This document shows, in pieces, positions 24,581 to 36,277 of a stretch of 64,000 bases of DNA. The notes below the pieces were generated by a model. The model ran no database searches. It was not told the DNA's origin and saw nothing but the letters and a program-made list of their open reading frames with translations. The translations under genes were made by a program, and so were the position numbers. How positions within the stretch are numbered: the stretch's first letter is position 1; every line of letters starts with the position of its first letter. The stretch comes from Erythroxylum novogranatense (Eukaryota; Streptophyta; Magnoliopsida; Malpighiales; Erythroxylaceae), in assembly GCA_029891385.1 (NCBI GenBank), contig CM057228.1, positions 67,183,523 to 67,247,522 on the forward strand, written 5' to 3'.

Positions 24581-26242
24581 TGTAGCCCCATGTCTCAATT
24601 TTAGTTTTCCTCAAGAATCAGTTCAATCGGATCTCCACAGATCCCGAATTTTGCAAAAGACTGAGCTATATTCAAAAAATTATCCAACTTACTTTGATTA
24701 GATTAATCATAATTTAATCTCATAAAAATACAAATTTACCCTGAGAATGTAGATAATTGTCTTAGTAATCCAACGCTTTGAAAACCAAGTCAATCGGATG
24801 TCGTACAGAAAAGATATAAGCAAAAGATTGGATAAGGTCGAATGAGAAAGGAAAGTAGCAAAATCAGAAGGAATAAATCATTCCGATTTTCATAAGACAT
24901 GAGCGTATTCCAAGAAAATCACCTTAATCCTTATTGGTTGAACTTATTTCTCTAATACCAAACATGAAGCTCTATGTCTCTTGATCATTTTGAAGAAAGA
25001 ATCATTCCAATCGGAGTTCTATAGCTCAAGATATACTTAAAAATCCAACGTATGTCTATAATCCCGTTATGCTCTTCCAATCGACCTCTCAATATCTTTC
25101 AATCACACTCTTTCAATTTAACTCCAAATGATACAAATTTTTATGTAGAGGTAGAAAAACATGTTATAAATCTAACGCCTTAAGAATCACCTCAATCAAA
25201 GGTCGGACAAAAGAGGTATAGCCCAACAAACCCAACATGTTCATGTTCTGATTTCGATTGAACATACTTTGGCGGAAACGCCATAACTCTCACTATAGAT
25301 TTCGGATTGACTTCTTTCTTAGACCATTAGAAAGTAGAAATCTAGGTATACAACTTTCATGAAGACTAAAATTTGAAAAGCTACCATTAATAGGTCCAAA
25401 ACATACGGACCGTGTGAAATCACACGGTCAGGCCGTGTAACCTTCGGGTGAGATAATGTTCCTACGCTGGAAATACACGGCCCTTGTAAATTCACACGGG
25501 CAGACCGTGTAACCTTCGGTTATAACAAAATTTTCACCCTCCAAGACCCCTCCAAAGGGTCCTAAAACCATCCTAACTTCCTGTTTACTCATATTTTACC
25601 AAAAATCAACGTTTTCTAGTTCGATATCACTTCACAAACTCTAAAGGTTCGGGAATTTCGTTTACCACGACATCCTAGCTTGTAATGAGCATAAATCTCA
25701 ACTCCGATCTCGAAAACTTGCATACTTGGTATCGTTGGAAAGATAAAAGAACAAGCTACAACTTCAAAGAAGGTAACTTTGGCCAATTCTATTTCAATTA
25801 TTCCTGAATTTCCCTTGAATCAGCATACACATTTTTATCCTCATGCAAAACTTAACATTCATCCCAACTTCACTTCTTCTATTTCAATCTCATTCGAACA
25901 ATTTAATTTGCCATTGGAATTCATCCAACACTCAACCTCAATTCATACGATTTCTTACATTCAATAGCATCTTGTCATTCACCAAGTTCCTCTCTTGCTT
26001 TTCCATAACATCTTACATATATAACCATGGTTCATGCTTAAAGTTTCTCTACTCATCATCCATACTTAATTCACATTCTAATTTCATAATCATCCATATA
26101 CCAATTCATAATTCAAAGCCATACATAAACCCATATTTCATTAAGGCACAATAACATCTATAACACAATATATATATATATAAATACTCATTTTATTTCA
26201 AGTAATAACTCTAAATTTTCACTTTAAGATCGGGGTCCAACA
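24581..26242 (-). repeat. LTR-like retrotransposon DNA, right part, continuing 10676-13828
   Basis: It resumes after the gypsy TSD and ends GGGGTCCAACA at 26242, next to TAA repeats. Sequence near 25255-25400 resembles the AACTTTC..TCATGAAGA segment of the 13829-16818 LTR. Around 25400-25530 a direct repeat carries CCGTGTGA/CACACGG dyads. No coding domain is recognised. Confidence 0.45.
25400..25530. repeat. Two direct repeats built of CCGTGT/ACACGG dyads
   Basis: Two units about 75 bp apart each contain a CACACGG..CCGTGTAACCTTCGG arrangement, so ACACGG and its complement CCGTGT alternate. The segment is CG-rich in AT-rich surroundings. Confidence 0.7.
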
Positions 26243-26502
26243 AATAATAATAATAATAAAAAAAATATAATACGAGGATCAAGGAGTCGGGGATCAGATG
26301 AGTAAAAATGAGAGAGTTATGTTGCAGAGATAGGGACAACGTGTCCATGTTCTCCTTTTTTAGGAGAGTCAAAAAACTTTGTCTCTGTCCATTGGGGACG
26401 GTAGACAGGACTTCAGGGACAGCAAGCAAACGTATAACGGAGATAGGATTTTTCTGTCTTGTCTTCTGTCCCCCCTAACGGGGACAGGAACCAAACGCTA
26501 CG
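26243..26502 (+). mobile_element. PIF/Harbinger-like element, copy 1, right part with terminal inverted repeat
   Basis: After a short TAA run, this segment ends CCAAACGCTACG and is followed by TAA. Reverse complemented it matches the start of the element at 59108-60735, including a GTTTGGTT-type subterminal repeat and a GGACACGTT..TCC block. With 8995-10675 it makes an element of about 1.9 kb once the nested DNA is set aside. Confidence 0.7.
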
Positions 26503-27687
26503 TAATGGTTATGAATAACATGCATTAATGAAAGTTATGGAAAGTTAATGACCATGATAACATTCATTAATGGAAGTTTAGGAAGTTAATAGCCAAATTA
26601 GTAGCCAACAACACTTGTTTCTAATCCATTCCATGCAATGTTTTCTACCATGATCACATCGTAATACAATCCCAAAACACTCTCTCACATCTTGAATTAC
26701 CATTTAAGACCATTTTACTCATCCTTCGTTTCTCCTATGTGTGTGTCCCATTAGGTTCCTAATTATGTTGGCCATTTGAATTAACACTTAATTCAAGTAA
26801 GTCAAGAGCGGTATCTAGTAACATGTCATGAATCCCAATTAACTGGAAAGTCAGTAGTTTGACTACGAACCCTTCCATACGTAATATTGCCATGAAATTC
26901 ATCCTTTCATCATTTATACCCCACTTGGTTCAGAGTATGGTCAAAGTGTTAACTCCCACTATACTAACTACGTCACGTCTAGTCCAAGTATTATTAGATC
27001 TTGTCCTGAGGATTCAATTACTCTATATATCATTGAAGACTCTCATTATGACACATATCTGCTCTAGCTAGGGACTCTCGAGTAATGACTACGATAAGAG
27101 GCCGTGGCTATCATCTCCTTCTATCAGCAGTGGTGAATCCTTTATTGGCTACTCAATTATATCGGAATACCTCAAGTTGTAATTAATTACCACCCTATAA
27201 GCAACCCTTAAAAGGCACCGATGGATGGAGTCAAAGCACATGATTAATATTTGAGATATCCTTAGGCACCTTTAGTTAAAAGGATATTTGTACCATTGTT
27301 ATGATGAGACTATCATTGACAATGGAATAAAATATCCATATTACTATTTCATAATATGTCAATCCAATGTACTTACTATCCTTAGTAAGCGTCCACATGT
27401 TAACTCTAAATAACTCATGTCTACAACTTATGAGATCTATTGCTTAATCCAATCAAGGAGTGTAACATGTGCTAGTCTATCCAGATTAATGATGTCCCGT
27501 CTCATTAATTCTATGACTAGGAAAAGTTTAGATACTAATATAATTACACATGATAGGAATCTCATTATCATGATCTCATTATGATTTCCTCTATGCTATG
27601 TTCTGTATCAAGGACTTCATTAAATCAATTTAAGATCAACATCAAATCCATAAATATATGAACATCAAAATAATGAAAAATGTCTTT
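26503..27687 (-). repeat. Old copia-type LTR, part 2
   Basis: From CCCATTAGGTTCC near 26748 onward it follows, block by block, the 1.8-kb copia LTRs of 31505-48954, with many substitutions: GCGGTATCTAG, GGTGAATCCTTTATTGGCTA and GTGCTAGTCTATCC. It ends at about 27687, lacking the last 60-100 bp of the family LTR and joining Harbinger transposase sequence directly. It is older than the copies in the tandem block. Confidence 0.7.
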
Positions 27688-27690
27688 AAC

Positions 27691-28392
27691 CTTACGAGTT
27701 TGAAATATAGGCTTATCTTTAATTGACGCATTAACCCTCATATGTGTCCCATTTAGAGCACCTAAGCAATTCTACAATTGAAATGAAATAAAAACTAATG
27801 AGGAACCTTAATCTCATTTATATTAATAGGATATAAAAGTAATAGGGTGATTATCTACCTTAAACCATATCTACTGACAGCCCGAGGAGTTTGTTGGTAT
27901 AGGTTCAGGTTTCCTAAACAAATGATCTTGCAAATGCATCAATGCATTTAAAACATTACAAAAATACCGACTAATTGTCTCACCTGACCTTCTAAAATTT
28001 TTCCTAATAACTCGATTTTTAACATGATGAGCAATAATATGTAAAAAAATTGCTACTTGTTCATCAATAAGCATGTTTTTTGTTGACTTTAATCCTCCTA
28101 TACTTTCTAGCATTTCACATAGTTTAAGAAAAGCTTGCCTATTTATCCTAACCATTGGAATACATGAATCATCATTGTCATGCACAATTCGCCTTACATA
28201 ATCTCGATTTTCATAAAAATTTAGAAAATAACTTATAATCCTTAGTCTGTAACTATATAAAGAAGCCTCTGATGCCAACAAACTGAATAGTGAACTAACA
28301 TCATTACACAACTGCAACCATACAGTCAAGACAACCACAATCTTTTTTGTTCTTTCGATATTTCTACATAAACTCAAATTGAAACGAGCCAT
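27691..28392 (-). pseudogene. PIF/Harbinger (HARBI1-like) transposase, truncated and mutated
   Basis: The first exon (28392-27859) encodes the N-terminal region of plant Harbinger-type transposases, including the family signature DEQVAIFLHIIAHHVKNRV followed by RSGETISRYF, and PEPIP near its end. An in-frame TAG at 27873-27871 sits four codons before the exon end, where relatives have a Trp. A predicted 87-bp intron (27858-27772, GT..AG) leads to a second exon (27771-27691, 27 codons) coding NCLGALNGTHM and KPIFQTRK. Relatives have GALDGTHI there, and that Asp is the first residue of the DDE triad; here it is Asn. The gene then runs into a copia LTR, so the rest of the catalytic domain is missing. 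Non-functional as seen. Confidence 0.85.
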
Positions 28393-28689
28393 GACTGCAA
28401 AAAAATAAAATTTCTACTATATTTATATAAATTTGTTCATACAATGTATGATGTAAGAGACAACCATTAAATAATTCAAAATAGTTAAAGGCATAAAGTA
28501 AAGTAAGAGAGAAAAAAGAAGATAATATTTTCAGAGTTAAAAAGAGGGGATTATAGAACATAAAAACCAAAACTTAAACAAACAGTTTAAATGAAACCCT
28601 AACTTAAATAACCCAACACCAACTTAAGGAAGAAAGAAAGAAAGGAAAAAGCATAATAAGCATAATGACCCTATTGGCTAAGGATAAGG
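28393..28689. other. AT-rich upstream region of the transposase remnant
   Basis: No gene or repeat is recognised. It is presumably 5' non-coding DNA of the Harbinger element. Confidence 0.3.
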
Positions 28690-28960
28690 AAGTACATTCA
28701 TATATTGATTTTGGTTACAAATCTTTGTGAATTTTGCATATAGGTTAAAGGGAAAGTCATGTAAAGTTGCATGAAAAAATAAATAAAAAATAAAAAAAGA
28801 AAGAAAAGAAAAGTGGTGACAAGTGTCAGCACCTCATGGTGGTGATAAGTTTGACTAACTTTTAAATGTTAGCATTTAAGTTAAATGTTAGTCACTACTA
28901 GCACGTGACTAGCATTTAGTCACAGGGGTGACTAATTAAGTCACCCCCGTGAATAACATT
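28690..28960 (-). repeat. Fragment of a dispersed repeat, inverted relative to about 51290-51570
   Basis: The reverse complement contains GTCACCACTTTTCTTTTCTTTC, then TTTTTTCATGCAA..TTACATGA, then CAAAATTCACAAAGATTTGTAACCAAAATCAA. This order matches 51370-51570 closely. The left part, 28860-28960, holds nested GTCAC/GTGAC inverted repeats (GGGGTGACTAATTAAGTCACCCC can fold). It is probably a piece of the same long repeat as 50046-51600. Confidence 0.6.
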
Positions 28961-29161
28961 TAAGAATTTTTTATGACTTGTTTCAATTGCTAATGACATT
29001 ATTTATTCAATATTCAATTTGAAGTTCACTATATTAATGCTTGTTACGAGTCTTTAAGAGATAATCTGCTATTATAAAGAAGTTAAGTTATGCAACAGTG
29101 GTTTACTGGACAACAATTACTTATGTGTTTATCTAATATCCCTTTACATATTGCTATATAT

Positions 29162-29207
<46 letters not shown>

Positions 29208-30009
29208 TACTTATTCTTGAGACTATGTACTGCTATATATGCCTTATATTTATTCATAACCAATTTTAACTACCAGTGGTTTCCTCTTCTTGTTTTTGCT
29301 CTAATGGAAATCTATTTGGGAACAAACTCTTCTAATCAGTGCCATAACTTAGATAACGCAGACACCTACTACAATCCATGTTAATACCACACAAATAATG
29401 CATCTTCAATATAATTCATACTACCCAGATACCTCAGAAACCCTTCAATCATATCAATTAGCAATTAACACATCCTAAGCAGTTCAAATGAGTTTTCACT
29501 CCAACTTCAAACAAGTTGATGCAAACACATTTAAACAAGTTGACCCAACTACTTGACTACCACAAAGTGGAACAAACAGGTTGTTACAACCCTCCAACAA
29601 ATAGAAAGACTCACACAGATATAGGGAAGAGATGGGAAGCTCATAAATTCATCTCTTCCAATCTTGGTCAAGTTAATTGGAAGAGAAGATAAGGTCAAAT
29701 AAGCATCACAAAAGTTAATTGGCTAATGAGGTAAGCTAAACAATCATATTGATAGCAAAAAAAATATTAGTGACCAAGTTAGGTTCACAAGAAACATACC
29801 TAATTCGTACAATTAGCAGAAAAATGTTGAAGAAAAGACCAAACTGTGAAGACCGAGAGACGAGAGCGACGAAGACGAGAGCATGAAGCATGAAGCATGA
29901 AGATAAAAGTGGAAGAGACAAGGATATTTTAGTCCTCAACGTCGTAATCTTTATTCTGACATACCCAAAATAGGTAAAAACAAGGTTACATCGCCTTTAG
30001 CTATTCCCC
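28961..30009. other. Non-coding AT-rich DNA with a (TA)n microsatellite at 29157-29203
   Basis: A run of about 20 TA units lies at 29160-29202. The rest shows no coding domain or clear repeat boundary. It lies between the transposase remnant and the candidate Harbinger terminus, so it may be element interior. Confidence 0.4.
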
Positions 30010-30137
30010 AAGTTCAAGGAATAATTAAATCCAGGAATAGGTATTCTAAATTTCTTTTTCTAACCAAACACAAGAATAGGTAATTTTGAGGAATATGTTA
30101 GGAATAGAATAGTTATTCCTTTAAACTGAACATGACC
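30010..30137 (-). mobile_element. Candidate 5' terminus of the Harbinger element that carried the transposase
   Basis: On the minus strand the sequence reads TTA then GGTCATGTTCAGTTTAAAGG, followed by several ATTCCT/AGGAAT repeats and GTGTTTGGTTAG. TTA flanking and a GTTTGGTT-like subterminal motif are usual for PIF/Harbinger ends. The opposite terminus was removed with the 3' half of the transposase, so the pairing cannot be tested here. Confidence 0.45.
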
Positions 30138-31499
30138 TAAAGAGATTGAAGTAATGATCGGGTGGTTGGTTGTGCGTAAGTTTTAATTATTAACCCTCGA
30201 TAATCTGTAATTGCACGGTTCGTTAACGTAGTACCCAAGGTGTCGATCCCACAAGGAAAGAGTTAATCTAATCCTAAAATCTAAGGTCATAAACAATATT
30301 AAAAATTCAAATTGCATGAAACTAATATGAGAACTTAATTAAATCAATCAAATTAAGAATCACATACGAAATACTAATTACCAAGCAATTGCATCACACC
30401 CAAGAATCAACCGAAAGAAAATACCAATTGAGAGAAAGAGAATTTTACCTATCCTTAATGCTAACCTAACTGATTATGAATTTTCGAATTGTTGGTTCTA
30501 GATTATCCTAGGGTTGATTACTCTCTCTTAAGTTATAACCTGTAACCCTAAATGATAAACCTTAATTAGATTATGGAGGATGCAATCTCTCAATTCACAA
30601 CCTATCCAAAACCCTAATTAATTCTAAAGCTCTCTAATAAACTATCAAAAACTTATACAAGATTTCTCTTTGCACAATATCTCGATCTAATTTAATTCTT
30701 GTTTTATTAAATCACCTAACTCTTGTTAGTCCAATTTAATCATTTTTATTTGACTCACCCTTTCAGTTTATTATCGAATTATGAATTGCATAATCAAACC
30801 ACAAAAAATTCAATAAACATATAAACAATCTAATTTTCATTAATTCAAGAATAAAATTCTAAAGATGAGTTTAGATTATCCTCAACATTCTAGATCCTAT
30901 CATTAACTATTCAATCCAATTCTATACAATAATAAAAATAAAATTAAATAGGAAATACAATCTAAATGGATGATTAGAGGCAGCGACGTCAGGAAATCTC
31001 TTGATCCATGAAGTACGTAGCGTCAGCTTCTTCTCTTCTCTCTTCCATCTTCTCTTCTCTCTTCCATCTTCTCTTCCACTATCTCTCAATGATTTCTCTC
31101 TAGGGTTTCTCAAGGTGGCTGATGCAAAAGCTCCCTTTCTCTGTCTCTTTTGTTGTTCTTTAAATACCCTCTTGTGTTCTGAGTAGCCCTAGGATTTTTC
31201 CAATATCTAAAAGGTTTAAAATCCCTTGAAACTTGACATTCTTGAGTGTCTAAGTGTCTATTTGATGCAAGCCACGATCGCGGCCATTTCCTAGGCTTTT
31301 TTCATGATTTTGGCTTGACATGTCACGATTGTGGGTGGTTGTTTCAACCTGTATGTTTACAAAACTTTTCCGTTCTTCGATGTTGATCATAAAATACTAG
31401 CAAACACATCAAGGTACCTTAAAAACACAATATTTAAGCTCAAAAACTTATACTAACTTATAAAGCACTTAAAACATAAATAATTAACAAACTAACATA
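30138..31499. repeat. Unclassified long repeat-like DNA hosting the copia array
   Basis: It begins with a block containing GTACCCAAGGTGTCGATCCC and continues through AT-rich DNA to a CT-rich tract (31020-31090) and a CG-bearing segment with CCACGATCGCGGCC near 31272. The overall order (a regulatory-like first block, AT-rich middle, CT-rich tract, short dyads) resembles 50046-51600, though the two are not obviously homologous base for base. The copia array interrupts it at 31500-31504, and it may resume after 48959. Confidence 0.4.
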
Positions 31500-31504
31500 A
31501 TACT
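31500..31504. other. Target site duplication ATACT (left) of the three-LTR copia array
   Basis: ATACT directly precedes the outer LTR and is repeated exactly at 48955-48959 after the last LTR. It brackets all 17.4 kb. Confidence 0.9.
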
Positions 31505-33315
31505 TGTAGGAAAATCCCGGTGTATGAGCATCACATGCCCACGGTGCGGAAAACAAAAATTTTTGTTCCGGGACCTTCCCGAAAGCCAGGATCCATGTGA
31601 CTATATAACAAAGTCAAACCAAAACGACCAAAGGAGACTGTCTTTAACGGTATCCACGCAGAGATCAGAAAACCTAACCGGAACAAACCCTTTGACCCGG
31701 GAATAGCTAGAACAAAGTAAAGACTGCTAGATCTTACCTTTGTTCTGGAGAGCTTGGAAAATGATGGTAAAGGAGAGCTTGAAGAAGATGAAGAGCACGT
31801 TGGTGAGAGATGGGAGATCACTTTCTCTTCTTCCTTCTTTAGCCAACGATGATCATTAATTAAAGACCCAAAATAACTCTTTCTTTTCTTCTTTATTTAA
31901 AAGCCAACGATCATCTCTCCTTTCCTCACATTGTTTTGTCTTTAGTCATTAAATGACTTGATGACTAAGCTAAAGAATGGAAGCTTCTTCCATCTTCTCC
32001 TTCCATCCCACGTATACACACATATTAATTAATTAATTAAATAAATGCTGAGGTGGTCCAGTCACACTGGGGTTGGTCCTACCGGCCTACCGGGTCCCGG
32101 TATGGGAAAAACCCCCGGAAACATTTTTCAGCAATATCGATGTCGCGATCTCATCGGGACATATCTCGATCTCATCGGGATCCATTTAATCCGATTGCTC
32201 TCTATTTATTAGATCTCAGTCCAAAACTATTTTACGAGTTCTCCGAGACACTCTTATGCGTGTGACCCATTAGGTTCCCGGTTATATTGGCCACTTAGAT
32301 CAACACTTAATCTAAGGAAGTCATGAGCGGTATCTAGCAACACATCATGACCCCCAATTGACCGGAAAGTAATTGGTTTGACGAATAAACATATATTCAT
32401 CATGGACCATATCACGAACCTTTCCATAGACAAGTACCGTGCAATTCGTCCTTTCACCATGCTATACCCCACTTGGTTATGAGTATGGGCAAAGTGTCAA
32501 CTCTTACTAGACTGACTACGTCAAATCTAGTCCAAGTGATTTCAGTTCTTGTTCTGGGACTCATTACTTAATACTTAATATGTCAATGAAGACACTCTTC
32601 ATGACATATGTACTCTGATCAGAGATTTCCAAGTAATGACCCTGACAAGAGGCCATGGGTATCATCTTCTGCTATCACAGAAGTGGTGAATCCTTTATTG
32701 GCTACTCAATTACCTTCGAATACCTCAAATTGTACCCAAGCACCACCCTATGAGCGACCTCTGTAAGGCAACAAGGAATGGAGTCAAAGCACAGAATCAG
32801 TATCCAAGATATCCTTGAGTACCCCAAGTCTAAGGATACTTGCACCATTGCTATGATGAGATTATCACTGACATTAGAATAGGACATCCATGTGATGATC
32901 TCATAGCAGGTAATCCAATGTACTTACTACCTCTAGTAAGCATCCACATCTCAATCCTAAATATCTCATATGTACAGTTTCTGAGATCCACTGCTTGATC
33001 AAATCAAGGAGCTTGAGATGTGCTAGTCTATCCGGATTCGATGTCCGGTCTCGGTAATCCTCGACTAGGGATAATTTAGATATCGACATAATTGCACATG
33101 ATAGGAATCTCGATGAGTATGATCACATCATAATTTCCTTCATGCTATGTCATATATCATGGACTTCATTAATTTGCTTATTGATCAATATCGGTTCATA
33201 AATAATGAACAAAGAACGTAATGAAATATGTCTTTCTTTATTTATTGATAAAGAGGCGTACACAAATTGGTACATAATGCGCTAAAGGCGATTGCCTTGA
33301 GGCACTACTCTAACA
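31505..33315 (-). repeat. Copia LTR A (outer 3' LTR), 1811 bp
   Basis: It runs TGTAGGAAAATCC to CTACTCTAACA on the plus strand, so on the coding strand it is TGTTAGAGTAG to GGATTTTCCTACA. It is highly similar to LTR B (39310-41132), LTR C (47140-48954) and the solo LTR (61097-62996). LTR A carries several private differences where the other three agree, for example an extra AT near 31528 (GTGTATGAGC). A (TTAA)n tract near 32028-32040 varies in length between copies. Confidence 0.93.
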
Positions 33316-33326
33316 ATCTCCCACTT
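33316..33326 (-). other. Polypurine tract of copia unit 1
   Basis: The minus strand reads AAGTGGGAGAT directly before LTR A (TGTTAGAG). The same sequence precedes LTR B at 41133-41143. Confidence 0.8.
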
Positions 33327-33406
33327 GACCTAAAGCCAATCGCCTTGATATCTAATACCATAAAGTAGTACATGAGAATCAAAACTCTTTTGTGACAACG
33401 GTTTTG

Positions 33407-34931
33407 TCAGCGGATCGACAATATTCGCTCTGTGGAATTCTCTCTATCTCGCACATCACCTCGACCAATGATCTCCCGATCGGGTGATATATCTTGAGTA
33501 CATGTTTGGATCGTTGATGAGACCTTGGTTGCCGCTGTGATAGCCCCATTGTTGTCACAATACAACCAGTATGGGCCCATCATCGCTAGGAACCACACCA
33601 AGTTCAATAATGAACTTCTTGATCCAAACGGCTTCCTTGCACGCTACAGGCGACAATGTACTCTACCTCGGTCGTTGAATCAGCAGTCGTCTCTTGTTTG
33701 GAACTCTTCCAACTGACTGCCCCGCCGTTCAGTGTGAATATGTAATCTGATTGGGATTTGGAATCATCCTTTTCAGATTGGAAACTAGCATCTGTATACC
33801 CGCTCACTTTGAGATCTCCATCTCCATATATCAAGAAAACATCCTTAGTCCTTCGCAAGTACTTGAGGATATTCTTGACAACCACCCAGTGACCCTCACC
33901 AGGATCCGATTGGTATCTGCTCGTAACACTTAGAGCACATGATACATCGGTTCTCGTACATAGCATTGCGTACATGATAGATCCTACCGCAGATGCATAC
34001 GGGATCATATTCATGCGCATCCTCTCATCTTGTGTCTTAGGACACATAGATTTCGAGAGTGTTATCCCATGAGTCACGGGAAGGTACCCTCTCTTGGATT
34101 ACTCCATGCTAAACCTCTTTAGCATCTTGTCTATGTACGTTGATTGTGAAAGACCAAGCAACCTTTTTGATCTATCTCTATAGATCCTTATCCCAAGGAT
34201 ATAAGTTGCTTCACCAAGGTCTTTCATGGAAAATTGTTTGGACAACCAAATCTTGACTGATTGTAGCATCGAGACATCGTTTCCTAGTAATAATATGTCA
34301 TCTACATATAGCACAAGGAATACGATTGCAGTCCCATTAACCTTCTTATACACACAGTATTCATCCGGATTTTGTGAGAAACCAAACTCTTTGATTACCT
34401 CATCAAAACGGATATTCCAACTCCTGGATGCTTGCTTCAATCCATAGATGGATTTTTGAAGCTTGCATACCTTTTCGCCATCATAGGAGGTGAAGCCCTC
34501 AGGTTGTGTCATATACACATCCTCAGCTAGATTTTCATTTAGGAAAGCTGTCTTCACATCCATTTGCCATATCTCATAATCATAATGAGTGGCAATGGCT
34601 AGGAGTATCCTAATGGATTTAAGCATTGTTACTGGGATGAAGGTCTCGTCGTAGTCAACTCCTTGTCTTTGACGAAAACCTTTAGCCACAAGCCTTGCTT
34701 TATAGGTAATTACATTACCATCCATGTACATTTTCTTTTGAAACCCATTTGCACCCTATGGGTTTGATTCCTTGGTGCCTCAACCAAAGTCCATACTTGG
34801 TTTTCATACATGGAATCCATTTCTGACTTCATGGCTTGAAGCCATTTCTCAGCCTCTGAATTCTTCAGAACCTCTTCATAGGTGGTAGGCTCATCATCTT
34901 CTATGAGCAATACGTCATTCTGTTCATTCAC
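33407..34931 (-). pseudogene. Copia unit 1 reverse transcriptase and RNase H
   Basis: Three to four adjacent minus-strand frames cover the RT/RNase H of a Ty1/copia polyprotein. 34710-34931 holds the start (EKWLQAMKSEMDSMYENQVW). 34099-34731 holds the RT core with ARLVAKGFRQRQGVDYDETF, WQMDVKTAFLNENL, KSIYGLKQASRSWN and the catalytic YVDDILLLGND. 33604-34077 holds the RNase H region with GYTDASFQ and SSKQETTADSTTEVEYI, and 33407-33607 gives its tail. A one-base gain near 34730 and further indels near 33610 break the frame. The order PR-INT-RT-RH, with RT last, identifies copia rather than gypsy. RT is largely intact. Confidence 0.9.
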
Positions 34932-35202
34932 GAGAAAATCATATCTCTCGGGAACAGGCGTATCCTACGTGACCTCACAATTTCGTGTGTTGTAGAAGGT
35001 TGAACTATTACTTCATCTGTATGAGTCACAGTTTGAGTTCGAGCGATTGATCTGCGTCATTCGAGCATCTTGAACTTCATCAAGTTCTATTTTGCTCCCC
35101 TTTGTTTTCTTGTAAAAGAAACTCTTTCTCTAAAAAGACAGCATGCTTGAAACAAACACCTTTTGTTCCTCGTGAAGGTAGAATTGATATCCCATTGTTT
35201 CT

Positions 35203-36193
35203 TTAGGATATCCTACGAACAAACACTTGTCGATTTTGCATCAAGTTTATCGACGTGTCCGCTTCACATAAGGGACAACCCCAAACTTTCAAATGAGTAA
35301 GATAGGGTCTTTTGTTAGTCCACATCTCATATGGAGTAACATCAACTGTCTTTGATGGAACTCTGTTTAGCAAGTAAACAGCTATCTCGATTGCGTACCC
35401 CCAAAAGGATTTTGGTAACTTTGCAAAACTCATCTGGATCGTACCATGTCTAACAAGGTTTGATTTCTCCTTTCTGCTACACCATTATACTGTGGTGTGT
35501 AAGGAGGAGTCCATTGAGATAAAATCCCATTATCTCTGAGATAATCCAAAAACTCTTGGTCTAAGTATTCCCCACCACGATCAGATCGCAATGTCTTGAT
35601 ACTTTTCCCAAGTTGGTTTTCTACTTCATTTCGAATTGTTTGAACTTTTCAAATGCTTGATTTGTATCTCATCGAATCTGGTACCCATATCGAGAATAAT
35701 CATCGATAAAGGTAATGAAGTAAAGAGAACCACTTCTAGCATGGATGGACATCGGACCACATACATCTGAATGTATTAGGTCTAATACTCTAGTCGCTCG
35801 TTCATCCTTTCCTTTAAAGGGTAACTTAGTCATCTTGCCTAATAAACAAGATTCGCATGTGTCATATGATTCATAATCAAATGACCCTAAACTTCCACTC
35901 TTATGGAGCTTAGCTATGCGTCTCTCATTTATATGGCCAAGGCGACAATGCCATAAGTAAGTTGATTTTAAATTATCTCGTTTATGTCTTTTCGTGTCAT
36001 TGACATTCATAATTGGATGTGACATATCTAATATGTAAATTCCATTGCATAATGTACCAGTACCATAAAGCATTCCATTCAAACTAATAGAACAACCATT
36101 GCTATTAAAAGTCAAATGGAAACTAGCTCTATTTAAACAAGAAACAGACAATATGTTCTTTGTTAATACAGGTACAAAATAACATTCATCCAA
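35203..36193 (-). pseudogene. Copia unit 1 integrase
   Basis: The 35669-36193 frame carries the pre-integrase zinc-binding segment (LWHCRLGHI, then CESCLLGK) and the integrase core start with the catalytic Asp in LIHSDVCGP and a second acidic segment in FIDDYSRYGY. The third catalytic residue lies in GVAERRNQ near 35470, in another frame. The C-terminal region with LNRVPSKTVDVTPYEMW and LKVWGCP is at 35203-35433. At least three indels break it. Several are CAG or CTG sites that are intact in unit 2, for example near 35231, 35252 and 35632. Confidence 0.88.
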
Positions 36194-36277
36194 TTTAATT
36201 ACAAGCCTAGTGGGAGTGACAAAAGTAAGTGCCTACGACTAATGCAAAGAACTCTTGCTCCATTTCCCACACGCAGT

